Shown: piece after piece, positions 42,937 to 53,936 of the stretch
Layout: every line of letters starts with the position of its first letter
How positions within the stretch are numbered: position 1 is the first letter of the stretch
Assembly (NCBI RefSeq): GCF_001435935.1
Contig: NZ_AZGM01000022.1
Coordinates: 1 to 64,000 of the forward strand
DNA: 64,000 nucleotides
From: Limosilactobacillus panis DSM 6035
GTDB lineage: Bacteria > Bacillota > Bacilli > Lactobacillales > Lactobacillaceae
Direction of reading: 5' to 3'
Translations under genes and position numbers: made by a program
Notes under the pieces: model-generated
Seen by the model: only the letters and a program-made list of their open reading frames with translations
Told to the model about the DNA's origin: nothing
Databases searched by the model: none

Positions 42937-42965
42937 TTCCTAACTGGTATTTGCCAAACTGTCAA
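42937..42965 (-). promoter_or_regulatory. Putative ppsA operon promoter with TTTGGCAAA
   Basis: On the - strand -35 TTGACA (42960-42965), 17-base spacer, weak -10 TAGGAA (42937-42942). The spacer holds TTTGGCAAA, and further upstream on the + strand GCAACGGTTTGC lies near 42993-43004; both have inverted-repeat character of LacI-type operators. A weak -10 suggests dependence on an activator or a missed element. Confidence 0.4.
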
Positions 42966-43182
42966 CTATATTCTTTAAAAGTGTCTATTTGGGCAACGGT
43001 TTGCACTGGCGTGGTGACACGATGGGAAGATTAGTAAACTTTTTCTTTTTTTACCATTTTTACCGGGTCTTGTTCATTTAGTAATTTGGATTCTTTTCCA
43101 AAAAATATAATTGGTATGGTTGAATCTTCTTTATTTATCAGTGAAATAAATGAATTGGTCTAATTAGCAGTACGTAATAAAG
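42966..43182. other. Non-coding stretch between whiA terminator and ppsA promoter
   Basis: AT-rich, no plausible gene on either strand. Apart from GCAACGGTTTGC it shows one ATTGGTCT (43154-43161), a partial inverse match to the AGACCAATTTAG motif near 35250. I see nothing else. Confidence 0.4.
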
Positions 43183-43232
43183 TAAAAAAGACGCCATGGA
43201 CTTGGTAAAATTTCCAATCCATGACGTCTTTT
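43183..43232 (-). terminator. Terminator of the rapZ-yvcK-whiA operon
   Basis: AAGACGCCATGGACTTGG pairs with CCAATCCATGACGTCTT with few mismatches; T run on the - strand. Confidence 0.9.
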
Positions 43233-43253
43233 ATAAGGTGTCCTGAGTGATTA

Positions 43254-44192
43254 TTAAATTGTCTTGCTTGTCCGCAGCTCATCAGCGTACGCATTTAGCT
43301 TCCGCAAACGGTGGTTGACCCCGGACTTCGAGATGGGCCCACCAGGAACAAGCTGCCCAAGCTCCTTCAGACTAACCTCCTGGTGGTTCAGCCGCGTCTG
43401 AGCAATCTCGCGGAGCTTATCCGGTAGGCTTGCCAGTCCAACTGTATTCTCAATCAGCTTAATGTTTTCAATCTGCCGCGTTGAGGCGTTGGCAATTTTA
43501 TTCATATTGGCGTTCTCGCAATTAACTAGGCGGTTAACTGAGTTCCGCATATCCCGAACGATCCGGACGTTTTCAAACTGGAGCATCGAATTTGTCGCCC
43601 CAATGAGGGACATGAAGTTAGCAATCTTTTCGGCTTCCTTCAGGTAAACGATGTAGCCACTTCGTCGGGCCGTCGTTTGGGCGTTCAGGCCGAACTTGTT
43701 CATCATCTGAGCGATCATCTCGTTGTGTTCCTCATACAAAGAATAAATCTCCAGGTGGTAACGGGAGGTCTCCGGATTATTAACCGATCCCCCAGCAAGG
43801 AAGGCCCCCCGCAGGTAGGAGCGGACCATCCATTCGTCCTTCAGCAAGTCTAACGGTACCCGTTCCTTGATCTGCAGGTTCTGTAAGATCCCCAGATCAT
43901 CTAAGACCCGCTGGGCGGAATAACGAAGGCGGACGATGTACTGGTTGTTCTTTTTCAGTTTCATCTTCCGGCGAACCACGATATCACTCTCCACGTGGTA
44001 AAACTGCTTCAGCAGGGAGTAAATCCGCCGGGCAATTGCCGGGTTTTCCGTCTGAATATTAAGGACCAGCTGGTGGTTGGCAATGGCAATGCTACCGTTC
44101 ATCCTAATCAGCGCCATCAGTTCCGCCTGCGCATTCTTTTGGTGAACCTTGATTGACGTTAATTCCTTCTTGACATCACTGGCGTATGACAA
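43254..44192 (-). CDS. whiA: DNA-binding protein WhiA
   Basis: Conserved Gram-positive protein linked to cell division and, in actinomycetes, sporulation. 312 residues: an N-terminal domain related to LAGLIDADG homing endonucleases ('[26 protein letters not shown]') without nuclease residues, and a C-terminal helix-turn-helix ('[27 protein letters not shown]'). The start follows AAAGGAGGGG, 14 bases after yvcK. Third gene of the conserved rapZ-yvcK-whiA operon. Confidence 0.96.
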   Translation of the reverse strand: MSYASDVKKELTSIKVHQKNAQAELMALIRMNGSIAIANHQLVLNIQTENPAIARRIYSLLKQFYHVESDIVVRRKMKLKKNNQYIVRLRYSAQRVLDDLGILQNLQIKERVPLDLLKDEWMVRSYLRGAFLAGGSVNNPETSRYHLEIYSLYEEHNEMIAQMMNKFGLNAQTTARRSGYIVYLKEAEKIANFMSLIGATNSMLQFENVRIVRDMRNSVNRLVNCENANMNKIANASTRQIENIKLIENTVGLASLPDKLREIAQTRLNHQEVSLKELGQLVPGGPISKSGVNHRLRKLNAYADELRTSKTI

Positions 44193-44206
44193 GGCGGTCC
44201 CCTCCT

Positions 44207-45193
44207 TTAATCGTGGACTTCATGCAAGCGATTCAGTAATTCAGCAACGACCCGGTCACGGTCATGAAAGGCTCCGTTGTCTTTTAAGCGTAGGAAGTTG
44301 GAGCTGATTACCCGGCAACCTTGCTGGCGCAGTCCTTGGAAGTCATGACCGACCGGCTGTGAAATCTCATTCCACTGCTTAAAGTCCAAGTAGTTCTTCG
44401 GTACTGGCTGGATGTTTACCAGGACAGTATCAATAAAATTCTTCCCCAGGTGGTCGTTTAAGACCCGGACGTGGTCGGCATCGGTAAAGTGGTCCGTCTC
44501 GCCCTTTTGGGTCATGATGTTACAGATGTAGACGACTTCCGCCTTGCTCTGACAGACCGCGTCGCCAACCTCCTTAATCATCAAATTGGGCAGGATACTG
44601 GTAAACAAACTCCCGGGCCCGATTACAATCTGGTCAGCTTCATGAATTGCCTGAATGACTTCAGGAACCGGTTTAACCGGGTGGCCATCCTGGTCGTTGG
44701 AAGGGGTGACCCAGACTCGCTTGATCTGCTTGTGGGCGGCGGAGATTTCTGATTCACCGCTGAGCTTCGTGCCGTCGGTGAACTCCGCATTCAGGGTCAG
44801 CGGCTCATTGGCTACCGGATAAATGTGGCCCCGGATCCGCATCATACTGGATAGTTCTTGAACGGCGGGGAAGATACCGTCTTTCATCTCCGAAAGGGCC
44901 GAAATAATTAGATTACCGATGGCGTGACCAGCAAAGAACTGGTCCGAACTCCGGAAGCGGTACTGGAAAACATCCAATTCCAGCTGGGGTAACTCCGATA
45001 AAGCCACCAGGACATTCCGGATATCACCCGGCGGGACCACGTTGATATAATTACGCAAGATTCCTGACGACCCACCATCATCGGCAACGGTAACAACGGC
45101 GGTCACGTCCGCATCCTGGTCTCTTAAGCCCCGCAAGATGACAGGTAACCCCGTTCCACCACCAATCACCACTATTTTCGGTTTATGGAACAT
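44207..45193 (-). CDS. yvcK: Gluconeogenesis factor YvcK/MgfK
   Basis: A 328-residue CofD-like protein that binds UDP-GlcNAc in other Firmicutes and is needed for growth on gluconeogenic carbon sources and for wall integrity. The N-terminus '[19 protein letters not shown]' and '[15 protein letters not shown]' carry the nucleotide-sugar loop, and '[18 protein letters not shown]' is also conserved. Middle gene of the rapZ-yvcK-whiA operon, 14 bases after rapZ. Its gluconeogenic role is of interest given the ppsA operon next door. Confidence 0.95.
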   Translation of the reverse strand: MFHKPKIVVIGGGTGLPVILRGLRDQDADVTAVVTVADDGGSSGILRNYINVVPPGDIRNVLVALSELPQLELDVFQYRFRSSDQFFAGHAIGNLIISALSEMKDGIFPAVQELSSMMRIRGHIYPVANEPLTLNAEFTDGTKLSGESEISAAHKQIKRVWVTPSNDQDGHPVKPVPEVIQAIHEADQIVIGPGSLFTSILPNLMIKEVGDAVCQSKAEVVYICNIMTQKGETDHFTDADHVRVLNDHLGKNFIDTVLVNIQPVPKNYLDFKQWNEISQPVGHDFQGLRQQGCRVISSNFLRLKDNGAFHDRDRVVAELLNRLHEVHD

Positions 45194-45207
45194 TAAATCT
45201 CTCCTTC

Positions 45208-46080
45208 CTATTTTGCCTTGTCCGCGTCACGGTGGTACAAGTTAACATGGTACCCAGCCGTTTGCAGGTCCTTTGCAAGCCGGTTGGCAATTGTCACTGA
45301 GCGGTGTTGCCCCCCGGTACAACCGATGGCGACCGTTAAACTACTCTTCCCTTCCCGAATGTACCCTGGTAAGGCATTTTTCAAAAGAGAGAGGAGGTGG
45401 GCATAAAACTCCTGGGCCCCCTTATTTTTCATCACGTATTCCTGAACCGCCCGATCATTCCCGGTCAGGTGCTTGAGTTCCGGAATATAGAAGGGGTTCG
45501 GCAAAAATCGCACGTCCATCACAATGTCGGCATCCAAGGGGAGCCCGTATTTAAAGCCGAATGACATCACTTCGATGAAGAAGTTGCTACCTTCACCATG
45601 ACTAAAGAGCTTATTAATCCTTAACTTAAGGTTCCGCGGGGTTAGGTCAGTCGTATCAATGATCACATCCGCCCGGCTCTTTAACTCGGTCAACAATTTT
45701 CGTTCCCGTTCAACCCCATCCAAGATTCTTCCCTGGCGTGCCAAGGGGTGGAGACGGCGCGTTTCCTTATAACGGGAAACCAGGGTGACGTTATCGGCAT
45801 CGAGGAAGAGAACCCGAACGGCCAGGTCATCGCGCTGGCGCAGCTTTTTCAGGCTCGGTAAAACCTGGTCATAAAAACCACGGGAGCGTAAATCGGTAAC
45901 CATCGCAATCTTATTGAATTCCCCCGATTCTTCAATCACGTCTACGAACTTTTCGGCTAAACTAGGCAACATATTATCAATCACGAAGTAGCCAAGGTCC
46001 TCAAAGATGTGGATGGCCAGTGTCTTACCGGCACCACTCATCCCAGTGATGATTACGACTTTCATTTTCTCCGTCATCAT
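45208..46080 (-). CDS. rapZ: RNase adapter protein RapZ
   Basis: P-loop nucleotide-binding protein; the enterobacterial homologue links GlcN6P levels to sRNA decay, whereas in Firmicutes it binds and hydrolyses nucleotides with less certain function. Walker A '[21 protein letters not shown]' opens the protein, '[11 protein letters not shown]' lies in the middle and '[20 protein letters not shown]' near the end. Two adjacent ATG codons (46080 and 46077) follow AGGAGAGGGG; I use the first. About 290 residues. First gene of the operon. Confidence 0.95.
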   Translation of the reverse strand: MMTEKMKVVIITGMSGAGKTLAIHIFEDLGYFVIDNMLPSLAEKFVDVIEESGEFNKIAMVTDLRSRGFYDQVLPSLKKLRQRDDLAVRVLFLDADNVTLVSRYKETRRLHPLARQGRILDGVERERKLLTELKSRADVIIDTTDLTPRNLKLRINKLFSHGEGSNFFIEVMSFGFKYGLPLDADIVMDVRFLPNPFYIPELKHLTGNDRAVQEYVMKNKGAQEFYAHLLSLLKNALPGYIREGKSSLTVAIGCTGGQHRSVTIANRLAKDLQTAGYHVNLYHRDADKAK

Positions 46081-46154
46081 CAATCCCCTCTCCTCTTAAT
46101 ACAATACTTAGCAATTGTAACACATCATGCCGGGCGTGTCCTCTCCGGACCCCC

Positions 46155-46670
46155 TTATGACCGTAAATTATCGTTTCCCAGCAGGTCAACCGTCCCCTGG
46201 TCCAAGTATGGTCGTAAGGTATCAATAGTCAGGTCTTCATCGCCGAACACCGTAATTCCATTTTGGTGGAGCAGGGCCGCCGTAACCCCAAAGCCAGGAA
46301 TCCGCCGGCCGGAGAAGGACCCGTCATAGACAAGCTTGGTTCCACAGGCGGGACTCTTTTGCTTCAAAAAGGCCACCTGAACATCATTATTCTGGGCAAT
46401 CTGCAGGACCCGGTGGGCGCTGACGAGGTAGCGTTTTGTGACGTCGACCCCGTCACGGCTAACTACCCGGGCGCGACCAGCGAGGACATCATCCCCCGTT
46501 CCCCCCTGGATTTCTGCTGGGGTCCGGGGTGTCTTTAGCCCGCCCATGATCTCTGGACAAACCGTAATCGCCTTTCCCAACGCCACCAACTTAACCGCTA
46601 AGTTGTTTTGCGCGTTTCCACCATCGTAGCGGACGTTAAAGCCTGCTAAACATGCACTAATCAAAATCAT
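46155..46670 (-). CDS. DUF523 family protein
   Basis: A 171-residue protein of the DUF523 family (YbbK-like N-terminal part). The Cys-containing motifs 'LISACLAGFNVRYDGG', 'VCPEIMGGLKTPR' and 'KQKSPACGTKLVYDG' are the family signature and could hold a metal or iron-sulphur cluster; 'FSGRRIPGFGVTAALL' closes the domain. Function is not established. It stands alone between uvrA and rapZ, with a terminator of uvrA upstream of neither start; no clear promoter seen. Confidence 0.88.
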   Translation of the reverse strand: MILISACLAGFNVRYDGGNAQNNLAVKLVALGKAITVCPEIMGGLKTPRTPAEIQGGTGDDVLAGRARVVSRDGVDVTKRYLVSAHRVLQIAQNNDVQVAFLKQKSPACGTKLVYDGSFSGRRIPGFGVTAALLHQNGITVFGDEDLTIDTLRPYLDQGTVDLLGNDNLRS

Positions 46671-46689
46671 TTCTTGGCCACCCTGTCAT

Positions 46690-46735
46690 TAGAAAACAAG
46701 CCCCAGTGTTTGTGGATACCAAACATTGGGGCTTA
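46690..46735 (-). terminator. Terminator of uvrBA
   Basis: AAGCCCCAGTGTTTG (46698-46712) pairs with CAAACATTGGGGCTT (46720-46734, one mismatch), followed on the - strand by a weak T tract. Confidence 0.8.
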
Positions 46736-46745
46736 ACTTACTTGC

Positions 46746-49610
46746 TTACTTTTTCTTCTTTGCTGCCCGCTTTTGGGCCCACTCACTGTCTCGTTCCAGC
46801 ATCTTCTTCAGGTACTGGCCGGTGTAGCTTTCCTTAACTTGGGCCACTTCCTCGGGTGTTCCGGTCGCCACAACGTAGCCACCGGCGTCCCCACCTTCTG
46901 GTCCCAGATCGATCAGCCAGTCGGCCGACTTGACCACATCGAGGTCGTGCTCAATTACCAACACGGTGTTGCCAGCGTCAACTAATCGTTGGAGGACACT
47001 CAGCAGCCGTTTGATGTCATCCATGTGCAAACCGGTTGTGGGTTCATCCAGGATGTAGAAGCTCTTTCCGTGGGACTGACGGTGCAGTTCGGCGGCCAGC
47101 TTCATCCGCTGGGCCTCCCCACCAGACAGGGTCGTTGCCGGTTGTCCCAGGTGGACGTAACCGAGGCCGACGTCTTCAATGGTTTGCAATTTCCGCCGAA
47201 TCTTTGGGATTGCGCTGAAGAACTTGAGGGCCTCAGACACTGTCATATTCAGCACCTGGGCAATGTTCTTCCCCTTGTATTCCACTTCCAGGGTCTCGGA
47301 ATTATAGCGGGTGCCGTGACAGACCTCACACGGGACGTAGACATCCGGGAGGAAGTTCATCTCAATCTTGAGGATTCCATCACCATGACAGGCTTCACAC
47401 CGGCCGCCCTTAACATTGAAACTGAAGCGCCCCTTGGTGTAGCCCCGTACTTTCGCCTGGTTAGTCTGGGCAAAGAGTTCCCGAATATCATCAAAGACAC
47501 CCGTGTAGGTTGCCGGATTACTGCGGGGGGTCCGCCCAATCGGTGACTGGTCAATATCAATCACCTTTTCAATATTCTTGATTCCGCTAATCGAGCCATA
47601 CTTTCCTGGCTTGGCGGAATTGTGGTTAAGCTTTTGGGCCAGCACCCGCTTGAGAATCAGGTTGACCAAAGTTGACTTCCCAGAACCAGAAACTCCCGTG
47701 ACGCAGATGAACTTCCCCAGTGGAAAGTCCACATCAATTTTCTTCAGGTTGTTGGCACAGGCCCCCTTCAAAATCAGGTGCTTGCCATTGCCTGGGCGTC
47801 GCTCTGTGGGCACCGGAATGAATTTTTTACCCGCCAGGTACTGACCAGTCAGCGACTTGCGTGACCGCATGACCTGCTTCGGGGTGCCAGCAGCCATGAC
47901 CTGCCCACCGTTTTCCCCGGCGCCCGGGCCAATGTCAATGATGTAATCAGCTGCCCGCATTGTGTCCTCGTCGTGTTCAACCACAATCAGGGTATTACCC
48001 AAATCACGCATGGCCTTTAAGGATGAGATCAGACGGTCATTGTCTCGCTGGTGGAGTCCAATTGATGGTTCGTCGAGCACGTACATTACCCCGGAAAGGT
48101 TGGAACCAATCTGGGTCGCCAGCCGAATCCGCTGGGCCTCCCCACCGGAAAGTGTCCGCGCCGACCGGCTTAGTGTCAAATACTCAACCCCGACATTCTT
48201 CATAAAGGTCAGCCGGTCGAGGATCTCCTTTAGGATGGGACGGGCAATCTGCTCGTTTTGTGCCGACAGTTTAACCCCCTTGAAGAAGTCAATTGCCTTA
48301 CTAATTGAAAAATCGGAAACCTGACCAATGTTTTTCCCGTCAATCTTGACGGCTAGTGCCCGCTGGTTTAGCCGGTAGCCGTGACAAGCTGGGCATGGCA
48401 GCTCGGTCATGTACTTACGCATCTGTTCCCGGGTAAAGTCAGAATTAGTCTCCTTGTAACGGCGGCTAACGTTATTAACGACCCCTTCAAACGGGACATC
48501 AACGTCGCGAACGCCCCCAAAGTCGTTCTCGTAGTGGAAGTGGAACAGCTTGTCACCATTCCCGTAAAGGACCTGCTTCTGCTGCTTCTTAGGCAGCTTG
48601 TTAAACGGCGTGTCCATGTCAATCCCAACTGACTGACAGAACTGGGCTAACAGGGCCGGGTAGTACTGGGACGAGATGGGGTTCCACGGGACCATTGCCC
48701 CTTCGTTAAGGGTCTTTGTCCGGTCGGGAACAACCAGGTCAACATCGACCTCCAGTTTTGAACCGAGCCCCTCACACTCCGGGCAGGCCCCCATTGGTGC
48801 GTTAAAGGAGAACAGACGGGGCTCCAACTCGCCAACCGTAAAGCCACAGATTGGGCAGGCGTACTTCTCGGAGAACGGAATCGGGTCGCCCCCGATGACG
48901 TCGGCAATTGCGTATCCACTGCTCAAACGCAGGGCTGCCTCAAAGGAGTCAAACAGGCGCGAACGGATTCCATCCTTCACAATGGTTCGGTCGATTACCA
49001 CGTTGATGGTGTGCTTCTGGCTCTTATTAAGTTCGGGAACCTCATCCAAATCGTAGGTCTCACCATCGACCTGGACCCGGACAAAGCCCTCCCGCTTGAT
49101 GGTCGCGAGTACTTTCTTTTGGGTTCCCTTCTTCGCCCGAACAACTGGTGACAGGATCTGCAGGCGGGTCCGTTCGGGTAATTCAAGGACCCGGTCCACC
49201 ATCTGTTCGGCGGACTGGCTGCTAATCGGGATGTGGTCGTTTGGACAAATGGGCGTCCCCACCCGGGCCCACAGGAGACGAAGGAAGTCGTTAATTTCCG
49301 TCACCGTCCCCACGGTCGACCGGGGGTTATGGGAAGTTGTCTTTTGGTCAATCGAGATTGCTGGTGAGAGGCCATCAATCGAGTCGACATCTGGTTTATC
49401 CATCTGTCCTAAAAACTGCCGGGCGTAAGCGGATAGGCTCTCCACGTACCGGCGCTGCCCTTCCGCATAAAGGGTATCAAAGGCCAGCGAGCTCTTTCCG
49501 GATCCCGATAGACCGGTGATGACCACTAGCTTATTCTTCGGAATCTTAACGTCAATGTTTTTCAGGTTATGAGCCCGGGCCCCATGGATTATGATCTTAT
49601 CATTTGCCAA
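46746..49610 (-). CDS. uvrA: Excinuclease ABC subunit A
   Basis: Damage-recognition ATPase of nucleotide excision repair. 954 residues with two ABC modules: Walker A '[16 protein letters not shown]' near 31 and '[15 protein letters not shown]' near 640, signatures '[16 protein letters not shown]' and '[17 protein letters not shown]', and zinc sites 'CPICGF...CPECEG' and 'CEACHGDG...CEVCHG'. The C-terminus ends in a Lys/Ala-rich tail. It follows uvrB by 14 bases, so the two are one transcript. Confidence 0.98.
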   Translation of the reverse strand: MANDKIIIHGARAHNLKNIDVKIPKNKLVVITGLSGSGKSSLAFDTLYAEGQRRYVESLSAYARQFLGQMDKPDVDSIDGLSPAISIDQKTTSHNPRSTVGTVTEINDFLRLLWARVGTPICPNDHIPISSQSAEQMVDRVLELPERTRLQILSPVVRAKKGTQKKVLATIKREGFVRVQVDGETYDLDEVPELNKSQKHTINVVIDRTIVKDGIRSRLFDSFEAALRLSSGYAIADVIGGDPIPFSEKYACPICGFTVGELEPRLFSFNAPMGACPECEGLGSKLEVDVDLVVPDRTKTLNEGAMVPWNPISSQYYPALLAQFCQSVGIDMDTPFNKLPKKQQKQVLYGNGDKLFHFHYENDFGGVRDVDVPFEGVVNNVSRRYKETNSDFTREQMRKYMTELPCPACHGYRLNQRALAVKIDGKNIGQVSDFSISKAIDFFKGVKLSAQNEQIARPILKEILDRLTFMKNVGVEYLTLSRSARTLSGGEAQRIRLATQIGSNLSGVMYVLDEPSIGLHQRDNDRLISSLKAMRDLGNTLIVVEHDEDTMRAADYIIDIGPGAGENGGQVMAAGTPKQVMRSRKSLTGQYLAGKKFIPVPTERRPGNGKHLILKGACANNLKKIDVDFPLGKFICVTGVSGSGKSTLVNLILKRVLAQKLNHNSAKPGKYGSISGIKNIEKVIDIDQSPIGRTPRSNPATYTGVFDDIRELFAQTNQAKVRGYTKGRFSFNVKGGRCEACHGDGILKIEMNFLPDVYVPCEVCHGTRYNSETLEVEYKGKNIAQVLNMTVSEALKFFSAIPKIRRKLQTIEDVGLGYVHLGQPATTLSGGEAQRMKLAAELHRQSHGKSFYILDEPTTGLHMDDIKRLLSVLQRLVDAGNTVLVIEHDLDVVKSADWLIDLGPEGGDAGGYVVATGTPEEVAQVKESYTGQYLKKMLERDSEWAQKRAAKKKK

Positions 49611-49624
49611 GAAGTATCTCTCCT

Positions 49625-51670
49625 TTACTTAACCTTCCGACCAGGTTTGGTCTTCTTTCCCGTCATCTGGGCCTTTAATTCCATTACCGTATCACGCAGG
49701 GTCGCCGCCTGCTCAAAGTCGAGCCGCTTAGCTGCCGCCTGCATCTGCTCAGTCAGTTCAGCAACCATTTTTTGTTGGGCATCCTTAGATAACTTAGCGA
49801 AGTCCTTGGTCGTAAACTCGCTCTCGTCTTCCTTCTTGCCGGTGTCTTCCGTCTTCTTCGTTGCCGAGATGGCCTCTTGAATTGGCTTGACGATCGTGTG
49901 CGGCGTGATGTGGTGCTCTTCGTTGTACTTCATCTGAATGGACCGCCGCCGCTTGGTCTCGTCAATCGCCTTCTGCATTGAGTCGGTTACCGTATCGGCG
50001 TACATAATCACTGCACCGTGTTCGTTTCTGGCGGCCCGCCCAATCGTTTGAATCAGGGACCGCTCGTTCCGCAGGAAGCCTTCCTTATCCGCATCGAGGA
50101 TGGCAACCAGGGAGACCTCGGGAACGTCTAGTCCTTCCCGGAGCAGGTTGATTCCGACCAGGACATCGAACTTACCAAGACGGAGGTCACGGATAATCTG
50201 CGTCCGCTCCAGGGTCTTGATATCGCTGTGCAGGTACTTGACCTTTAAACCGAGGTCCTTCAGATAGTCCGTCAAATCCTCAGACATCTTTTTGGTCAAA
50301 GTCGTCACGAAGACCCGCTCATGGCGTTCAACCCGCTTATTGATCTCACCGACTAAGTCATCAATCTGGCCCATTACCGGCCGGACTTCAATTGTTGGGT
50401 CCAAAAGACCGGTTGGCCGAATAATCTGTTGGGCAACGTGGTCGGTCTGGTTTAACTCGTACGGTCCCGGAGTTGCCGACATGTAAACCACCTGGTTGAC
50501 CCGTTGTTCAAATTCATCAAGCTTCAGCGGCCGGTTGTCAAGGGCACTGGGTAAACGGAAGCCATAGTCAATTAGCATCTGTTTCCGGGCTCGGTCCCCG
50601 TTGTACATCCCCCGAACCTGCGGCATCGTCTGGTGCGATTCGTCAACCACCAGCAGGAAGTCCTTCGGGAAGAAGTCCAGGAGGGTAAACGGCGGCTCAC
50701 CAGGTTGGCGACCATCCATGTAGCGGGAATAGTTTTCGATACCGTTCGTGTAACCCATTTCCCGCATCATCTCAATATCATAGGTGGTTCGCTGTTGAAT
50801 TCGTTCGGCCTCCAAGAGCTTCCCCTCGTCGGTAAACTTCTTGACCTGCTTCTTCATGTCCTCTTCAATTTCTGGAAGGGCCCGGTCCATGACCTCATCA
50901 CTGGTCATAAAGTGGGTAGCGGGGAAAATGGAAACCTTATCACTGTCACCAATGACTTCCCCGGTCAGGGCGTCAACCTCCCGAATCCGGTCAATCTCGT
51001 CACCAAAGAACTCAATCCGCAGGGCCCGCTCGTCACGCGAAGCTGGAAAGATTTCCACAACGTCGCCATGAACCCGGAAACGGCCCCGTTGGAAGTCAAT
51101 GTCATTCCGGTCAAACTGGATGTTGACGAGGTCGCGTAACAGTTTATCCCGTTCAATCTGCTGACCAACGTGAAGGGAAATAACACTGTTCTGGTATTCC
51201 CGAGGATCCCCCAAACCGAAGATACTGGAAACGGAGGCCACGACGATTACGTCATTGCGTTCCAGTAAGGAGGTCGTGGCGGCATGACGAAGCTTATCAA
51301 TTTCATCATTAATCGAGGCGTCCTTCTCAATATAGGTGTCACTAGAAGGCACGTAGGCTTCTGGTTGGTAGTAGTCATAGTAAGAAACGAAGTATTCAAC
51401 CGCATTGTGGGGGAAGAACTTCTTCATTTCGCCGTAAAGCTGCCCAGCCAGGGTCTTGTTGTGGGATAAAATCAAAGTCGGCTTATTCACGTTAGCAATC
51501 ACGTTGGAAATGGTGAACGTTTTCCCTGTCCCGGTAGCCCCCAGCAGGATCTGGGCCTTATCACCGTCCTGGATTCCCTTGGTTAACTGGGCAATTGCCT
51601 CCGGCTGGTCCCCGGTCGGCTGATAATCGGAAACAAGTTCAAACTTTTTATCTGGTTGTCGGTAAATCAC
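49625..51670 (-). CDS. uvrB: Excinuclease ABC subunit B
   Basis: Helicase-like subunit that verifies damage and positions UvrC. 681 residues: Walker A '[16 protein letters not shown]', the beta-hairpin region '[21 protein letters not shown]', '[23 protein letters not shown]', motif VI '[12 protein letters not shown]' and the C-terminal UVR domain '[22 protein letters not shown]'. First gene of the uvrBA operon; a LexA-like box lies 100 bases upstream. Confidence 0.98.
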   Translation of the reverse strand: MIYRQPDKKFELVSDYQPTGDQPEAIAQLTKGIQDGDKAQILLGATGTGKTFTISNVIANVNKPTLILSHNKTLAGQLYGEMKKFFPHNAVEYFVSYYDYYQPEAYVPSSDTYIEKDASINDEIDKLRHAATTSLLERNDVIVVASVSSIFGLGDPREYQNSVISLHVGQQIERDKLLRDLVNIQFDRNDIDFQRGRFRVHGDVVEIFPASRDERALRIEFFGDEIDRIREVDALTGEVIGDSDKVSIFPATHFMTSDEVMDRALPEIEEDMKKQVKKFTDEGKLLEAERIQQRTTYDIEMMREMGYTNGIENYSRYMDGRQPGEPPFTLLDFFPKDFLLVVDESHQTMPQVRGMYNGDRARKQMLIDYGFRLPSALDNRPLKLDEFEQRVNQVVYMSATPGPYELNQTDHVAQQIIRPTGLLDPTIEVRPVMGQIDDLVGEINKRVERHERVFVTTLTKKMSEDLTDYLKDLGLKVKYLHSDIKTLERTQIIRDLRLGKFDVLVGINLLREGLDVPEVSLVAILDADKEGFLRNERSLIQTIGRAARNEHGAVIMYADTVTDSMQKAIDETKRRRSIQMKYNEEHHITPHTIVKPIQEAISATKKTEDTGKKEDESEFTTKDFAKLSKDAQQKMVAELTEQMQAAAKRLDFEQAATLRDTVMELKAQMTGKKTKPGRKVK

Positions 51671-51772
51671 AAAACTTTCCTCCCCAAAGCCAATTTTACT
51701 TTATTCGCGAACGGTCTAAAGGGCTGATTTCTCAGTCATTTATCCCCTTTTGCACCATTTAAGTTTATCATG

Positions 51773-51786
51773 CAAACATGCATTCG
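51773..51786 (-). promoter_or_regulatory. LexA (DinR)-like SOS box upstream of uvrBA
   Basis: On the - strand CGAATGCATGTTTG fits the Gram-positive consensus CGAACRNRYGTTYG with one mismatch (T for C at position five). It lies 103 bases before the uvrB ATG. uvrBA is a standard SOS target in Firmicutes. Confidence 0.5.
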
Positions 51787-51802
51787 TCTATTAATCTGCA
51801 AA

Positions 51803-51848
51803 TCTGAAAAACGCCAGTATTCGGCGAAAAACCGTTTACTGACGTTGC
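51803..51848 (-). terminator. Terminator of the phosphoglucomutase gene
   Basis: On the - strand AACGTCAGTA pairs with TACTGGCGTT, followed by TTTC; an inner GGTTTTTCGCC-type loop stem is present. Confidence 0.75.
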
Positions 51849-51873
51849 GATACTATTTAGTTAATAAGCTGAC

Positions 51874-53601
51874 TTATTCTTCGGCGAATGCCTGCAGGGC
51901 CTTCTCGAATTCAGCTAGTTTTGCGTTGGCCTTGTCCAGTGAATCGTCGCTTGTCCCAATGTAGAACTTCAGCTTTGGTTCCGTTCCTGATGGACGGATA
52001 GCAATCCAGGTCTCATCATCAAGCAGGTAACGAAGTACGTTGGATTCTGGAATTCCCAATTCACTAACTTGACCGTCAGCTGTTGTCTTCGTTCCCTTAG
52101 AGAAGTCTTCCGTAGCAACAACCTTGTGACCAGCAAAGTCAGCCGGTGCTTCCTCCCGGAATTTCTTCATCAGTCCCTGAATCTTTGCCGGACCGTCAAC
52201 CCCAGCGTAGGTGTTCGCAATCGTCTTTTCACGGAAGTAACCGTACTTCTTGAAGAGTTCTTGCAGGCCATCGTACAGGGTCATGTTCCGACTCCGGTAG
52301 TATGCAGCAACTTCAGCCAGCAGGGTCAGTGATTGGATGGCGTCCTTATCACGAACAAATGGCTTAATCAGGTAACCATAGCTTTCTTCAAAACCAAACA
52401 TGAAGGTGTGGTCGGCCTTCCCGGTTTCGTATTGGTGAATCTGGTCCGCAATCCACTTGAACCCGGTCAGAACGTTGATCATTGAAACACCATAGCTTTC
52501 CGCAATCTTGGCAGCAAAGTTGGTGGAAACAATTGACTTAACAGCCGCCGCGTTCTTAGGCAGGGTTCCTGCCTGCTTGTGAGCTTCCAGAATGTAGTGC
52601 AGCATGATTGAGGCAATCTGGTTCCCGGTCAGCGGTTGGTATTCACCGTTTGGTTGCCGAACAGCACAGCCCAGGCGGTCAGCATCGGGGTCGGTTGCGA
52701 TCAGAACATCGGCATCGATTTGCTTGCCGAGTTTGATCGACCGGACAAAGGCCTCCGGGAATTCTGGGTTCGGGTGCTTCAAGCCTGGGAAGTCACCGTT
52801 TGGTTGGGCTTCAGTTGGCTCAATCGTAAAGTTGGTAAAGCCAGCCTGCCGCAGTGCCCGTTCACCAAGCATCCGCCCGGTCCCGCAGAGTGGTGTGAAG
52901 ACAAACTTCATGTCCTTACCATATTCCTTAGCCAATTCGGGGTTAACCGTTACTTCTTTGGCGTGTTGCAGGTAGGCATGGTCAACGTCTTCTCCCATTA
53001 CGGTTTCCAAACCACTGTTCAACATTTCCTGTTCATCTGCCAGCTTGATATCAAAGATGTCATCAATCTTGCGGATGTAGCCAGTCATCATGTCGGATTC
53101 CTTCGGTGGCATCTGGCCACCATCTTCACCGTAAATCTTGTAACCATTGTATTCCATTGGGTTGTGACTAGCAGTGATCATAATCCCTGCGTAGGTCTTA
53201 TTGTGGCGAACAGCGAAGGAAAGTTCTGGCGTTGGCCGAACGTTGTCGTAAATGTAAACTTTGATTCCGTGAGCCCCTAATACCCGGGCAGAATCATGGG
53301 CGAATTGGTAAGAGTTATGACGGGAATCGTAACCAATTGCGACTCCACGTTGCTTGACTTCATCCCCTAATGATTCCATCAGGGTTGCCAATCCCTCGGT
53401 AGCCTGGCGAACCGTGTAGATGTTCATCCGGTTAATGCCGGGGCCCATCAGTCCCCGCATTCCGGCAGTACCAAATGACAGTGGGCCATAAAAGGCGTCC
53501 TCAATTTCCTTGTCATCGCTCATTGCGTCTAATTCTTGCTTAAGCTTAGGATCGAGGTCGGTCCGTTCTTTCCATACTTGGTAGGTGTCTTTCCAGCTCA
53601 C
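51874..53601 (-). CDS. pgcA: Phosphoglucomutase/phosphomannomutase (alpha-PGM)
   Basis: Interconverts glucose-6-phosphate and glucose-1-phosphate, supplying GalU for UDP-glucose. 575 residues of the alpha-D-phosphohexomutase family: phosphoserine loop '[17 protein letters not shown]', magnesium loop 'ATDPDADRLGCAV', sugar loop 'GFEESYGYL' and phosphate loop 'RPSGTEPKLKFY'. Starts MSWKDTYQVW after AAAGGAG. It follows structured element copy B and a terminator, so it is transcribed separately from trxB. Confidence 0.96.
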   Translation of the reverse strand: MSWKDTYQVWKERTDLDPKLKQELDAMSDDKEIEDAFYGPLSFGTAGMRGLMGPGINRMNIYTVRQATEGLATLMESLGDEVKQRGVAIGYDSRHNSYQFAHDSARVLGAHGIKVYIYDNVRPTPELSFAVRHNKTYAGIMITASHNPMEYNGYKIYGEDGGQMPPKESDMMTGYIRKIDDIFDIKLADEQEMLNSGLETVMGEDVDHAYLQHAKEVTVNPELAKEYGKDMKFVFTPLCGTGRMLGERALRQAGFTNFTIEPTEAQPNGDFPGLKHPNPEFPEAFVRSIKLGKQIDADVLIATDPDADRLGCAVRQPNGEYQPLTGNQIASIMLHYILEAHKQAGTLPKNAAAVKSIVSTNFAAKIAESYGVSMINVLTGFKWIADQIHQYETGKADHTFMFGFEESYGYLIKPFVRDKDAIQSLTLLAEVAAYYRSRNMTLYDGLQELFKKYGYFREKTIANTYAGVDGPAKIQGLMKKFREEAPADFAGHKVVATEDFSKGTKTTADGQVSELGIPESNVLRYLLDDETWIAIRPSGTEPKLKFYIGTSDDSLDKANAKLAEFEKALQAFAEE

Positions 53602-53701
53602 AATAAAGTCTCCTTTACTTCTTTAATCTGTAATCAGTATACCGCATCTTGGGGCTTATGCGCGTCTTTACTGTATATTTTACTAAACTTTTACTACGCA
53701 A

Positions 53702-53740
53702 AGAGGCTGGGAGAAAAATTTGTTTTCTCACCAGCCTCAC
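53702..53740 (-). terminator. Terminator after trxB and element B
   Basis: GAGGCTGG...CCAGCCTC with inner AGAAAA/TTTTCT forms a long stem with one mismatch pair. The GCTGGGA core is also how the structured element begins, suggesting relatedness. Confidence 0.75.
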
Positions 53741-53746
53741 TTTTGT

Positions 53747-53929
53747 CTCCGAATATTACACAGTAATCGCGGAAAAACCAAATAGGCTTGCTCCGCGTCG
53801 AAGCGCGCTCCTAGTGTCTAGCGCCGCGAAGCAAGTCTATTTGATTACGGACAATCGCTGACCCGTACCGTGCCAACAATCGTCCTATACTAGCTATACG
53901 GAGCGCTCTAGTGCTTTTTTCCCAGCTTC
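53747..53929 (-). repeat. Dispersed structured element, copy B
   Basis: About 183 bases, reverse orientation of copy A (20499-20679). The central stem GGACGATTGTTGGC/GTCAGCGATTGTCC keeps 14 pairs (with G-T pairs) although many positions differ from copy A. It starts seven bases after the trxB stop in the same orientation as trxB. Confidence 0.85.
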
Positions 53930-53936
53930 TAATTTC

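Noticed and set aside
42966-43182. Third copy of the AGACCAATTTAG motif at 43154-43161
   Set aside because: Only eight bases match, in inverse orientation; within chance expectation.
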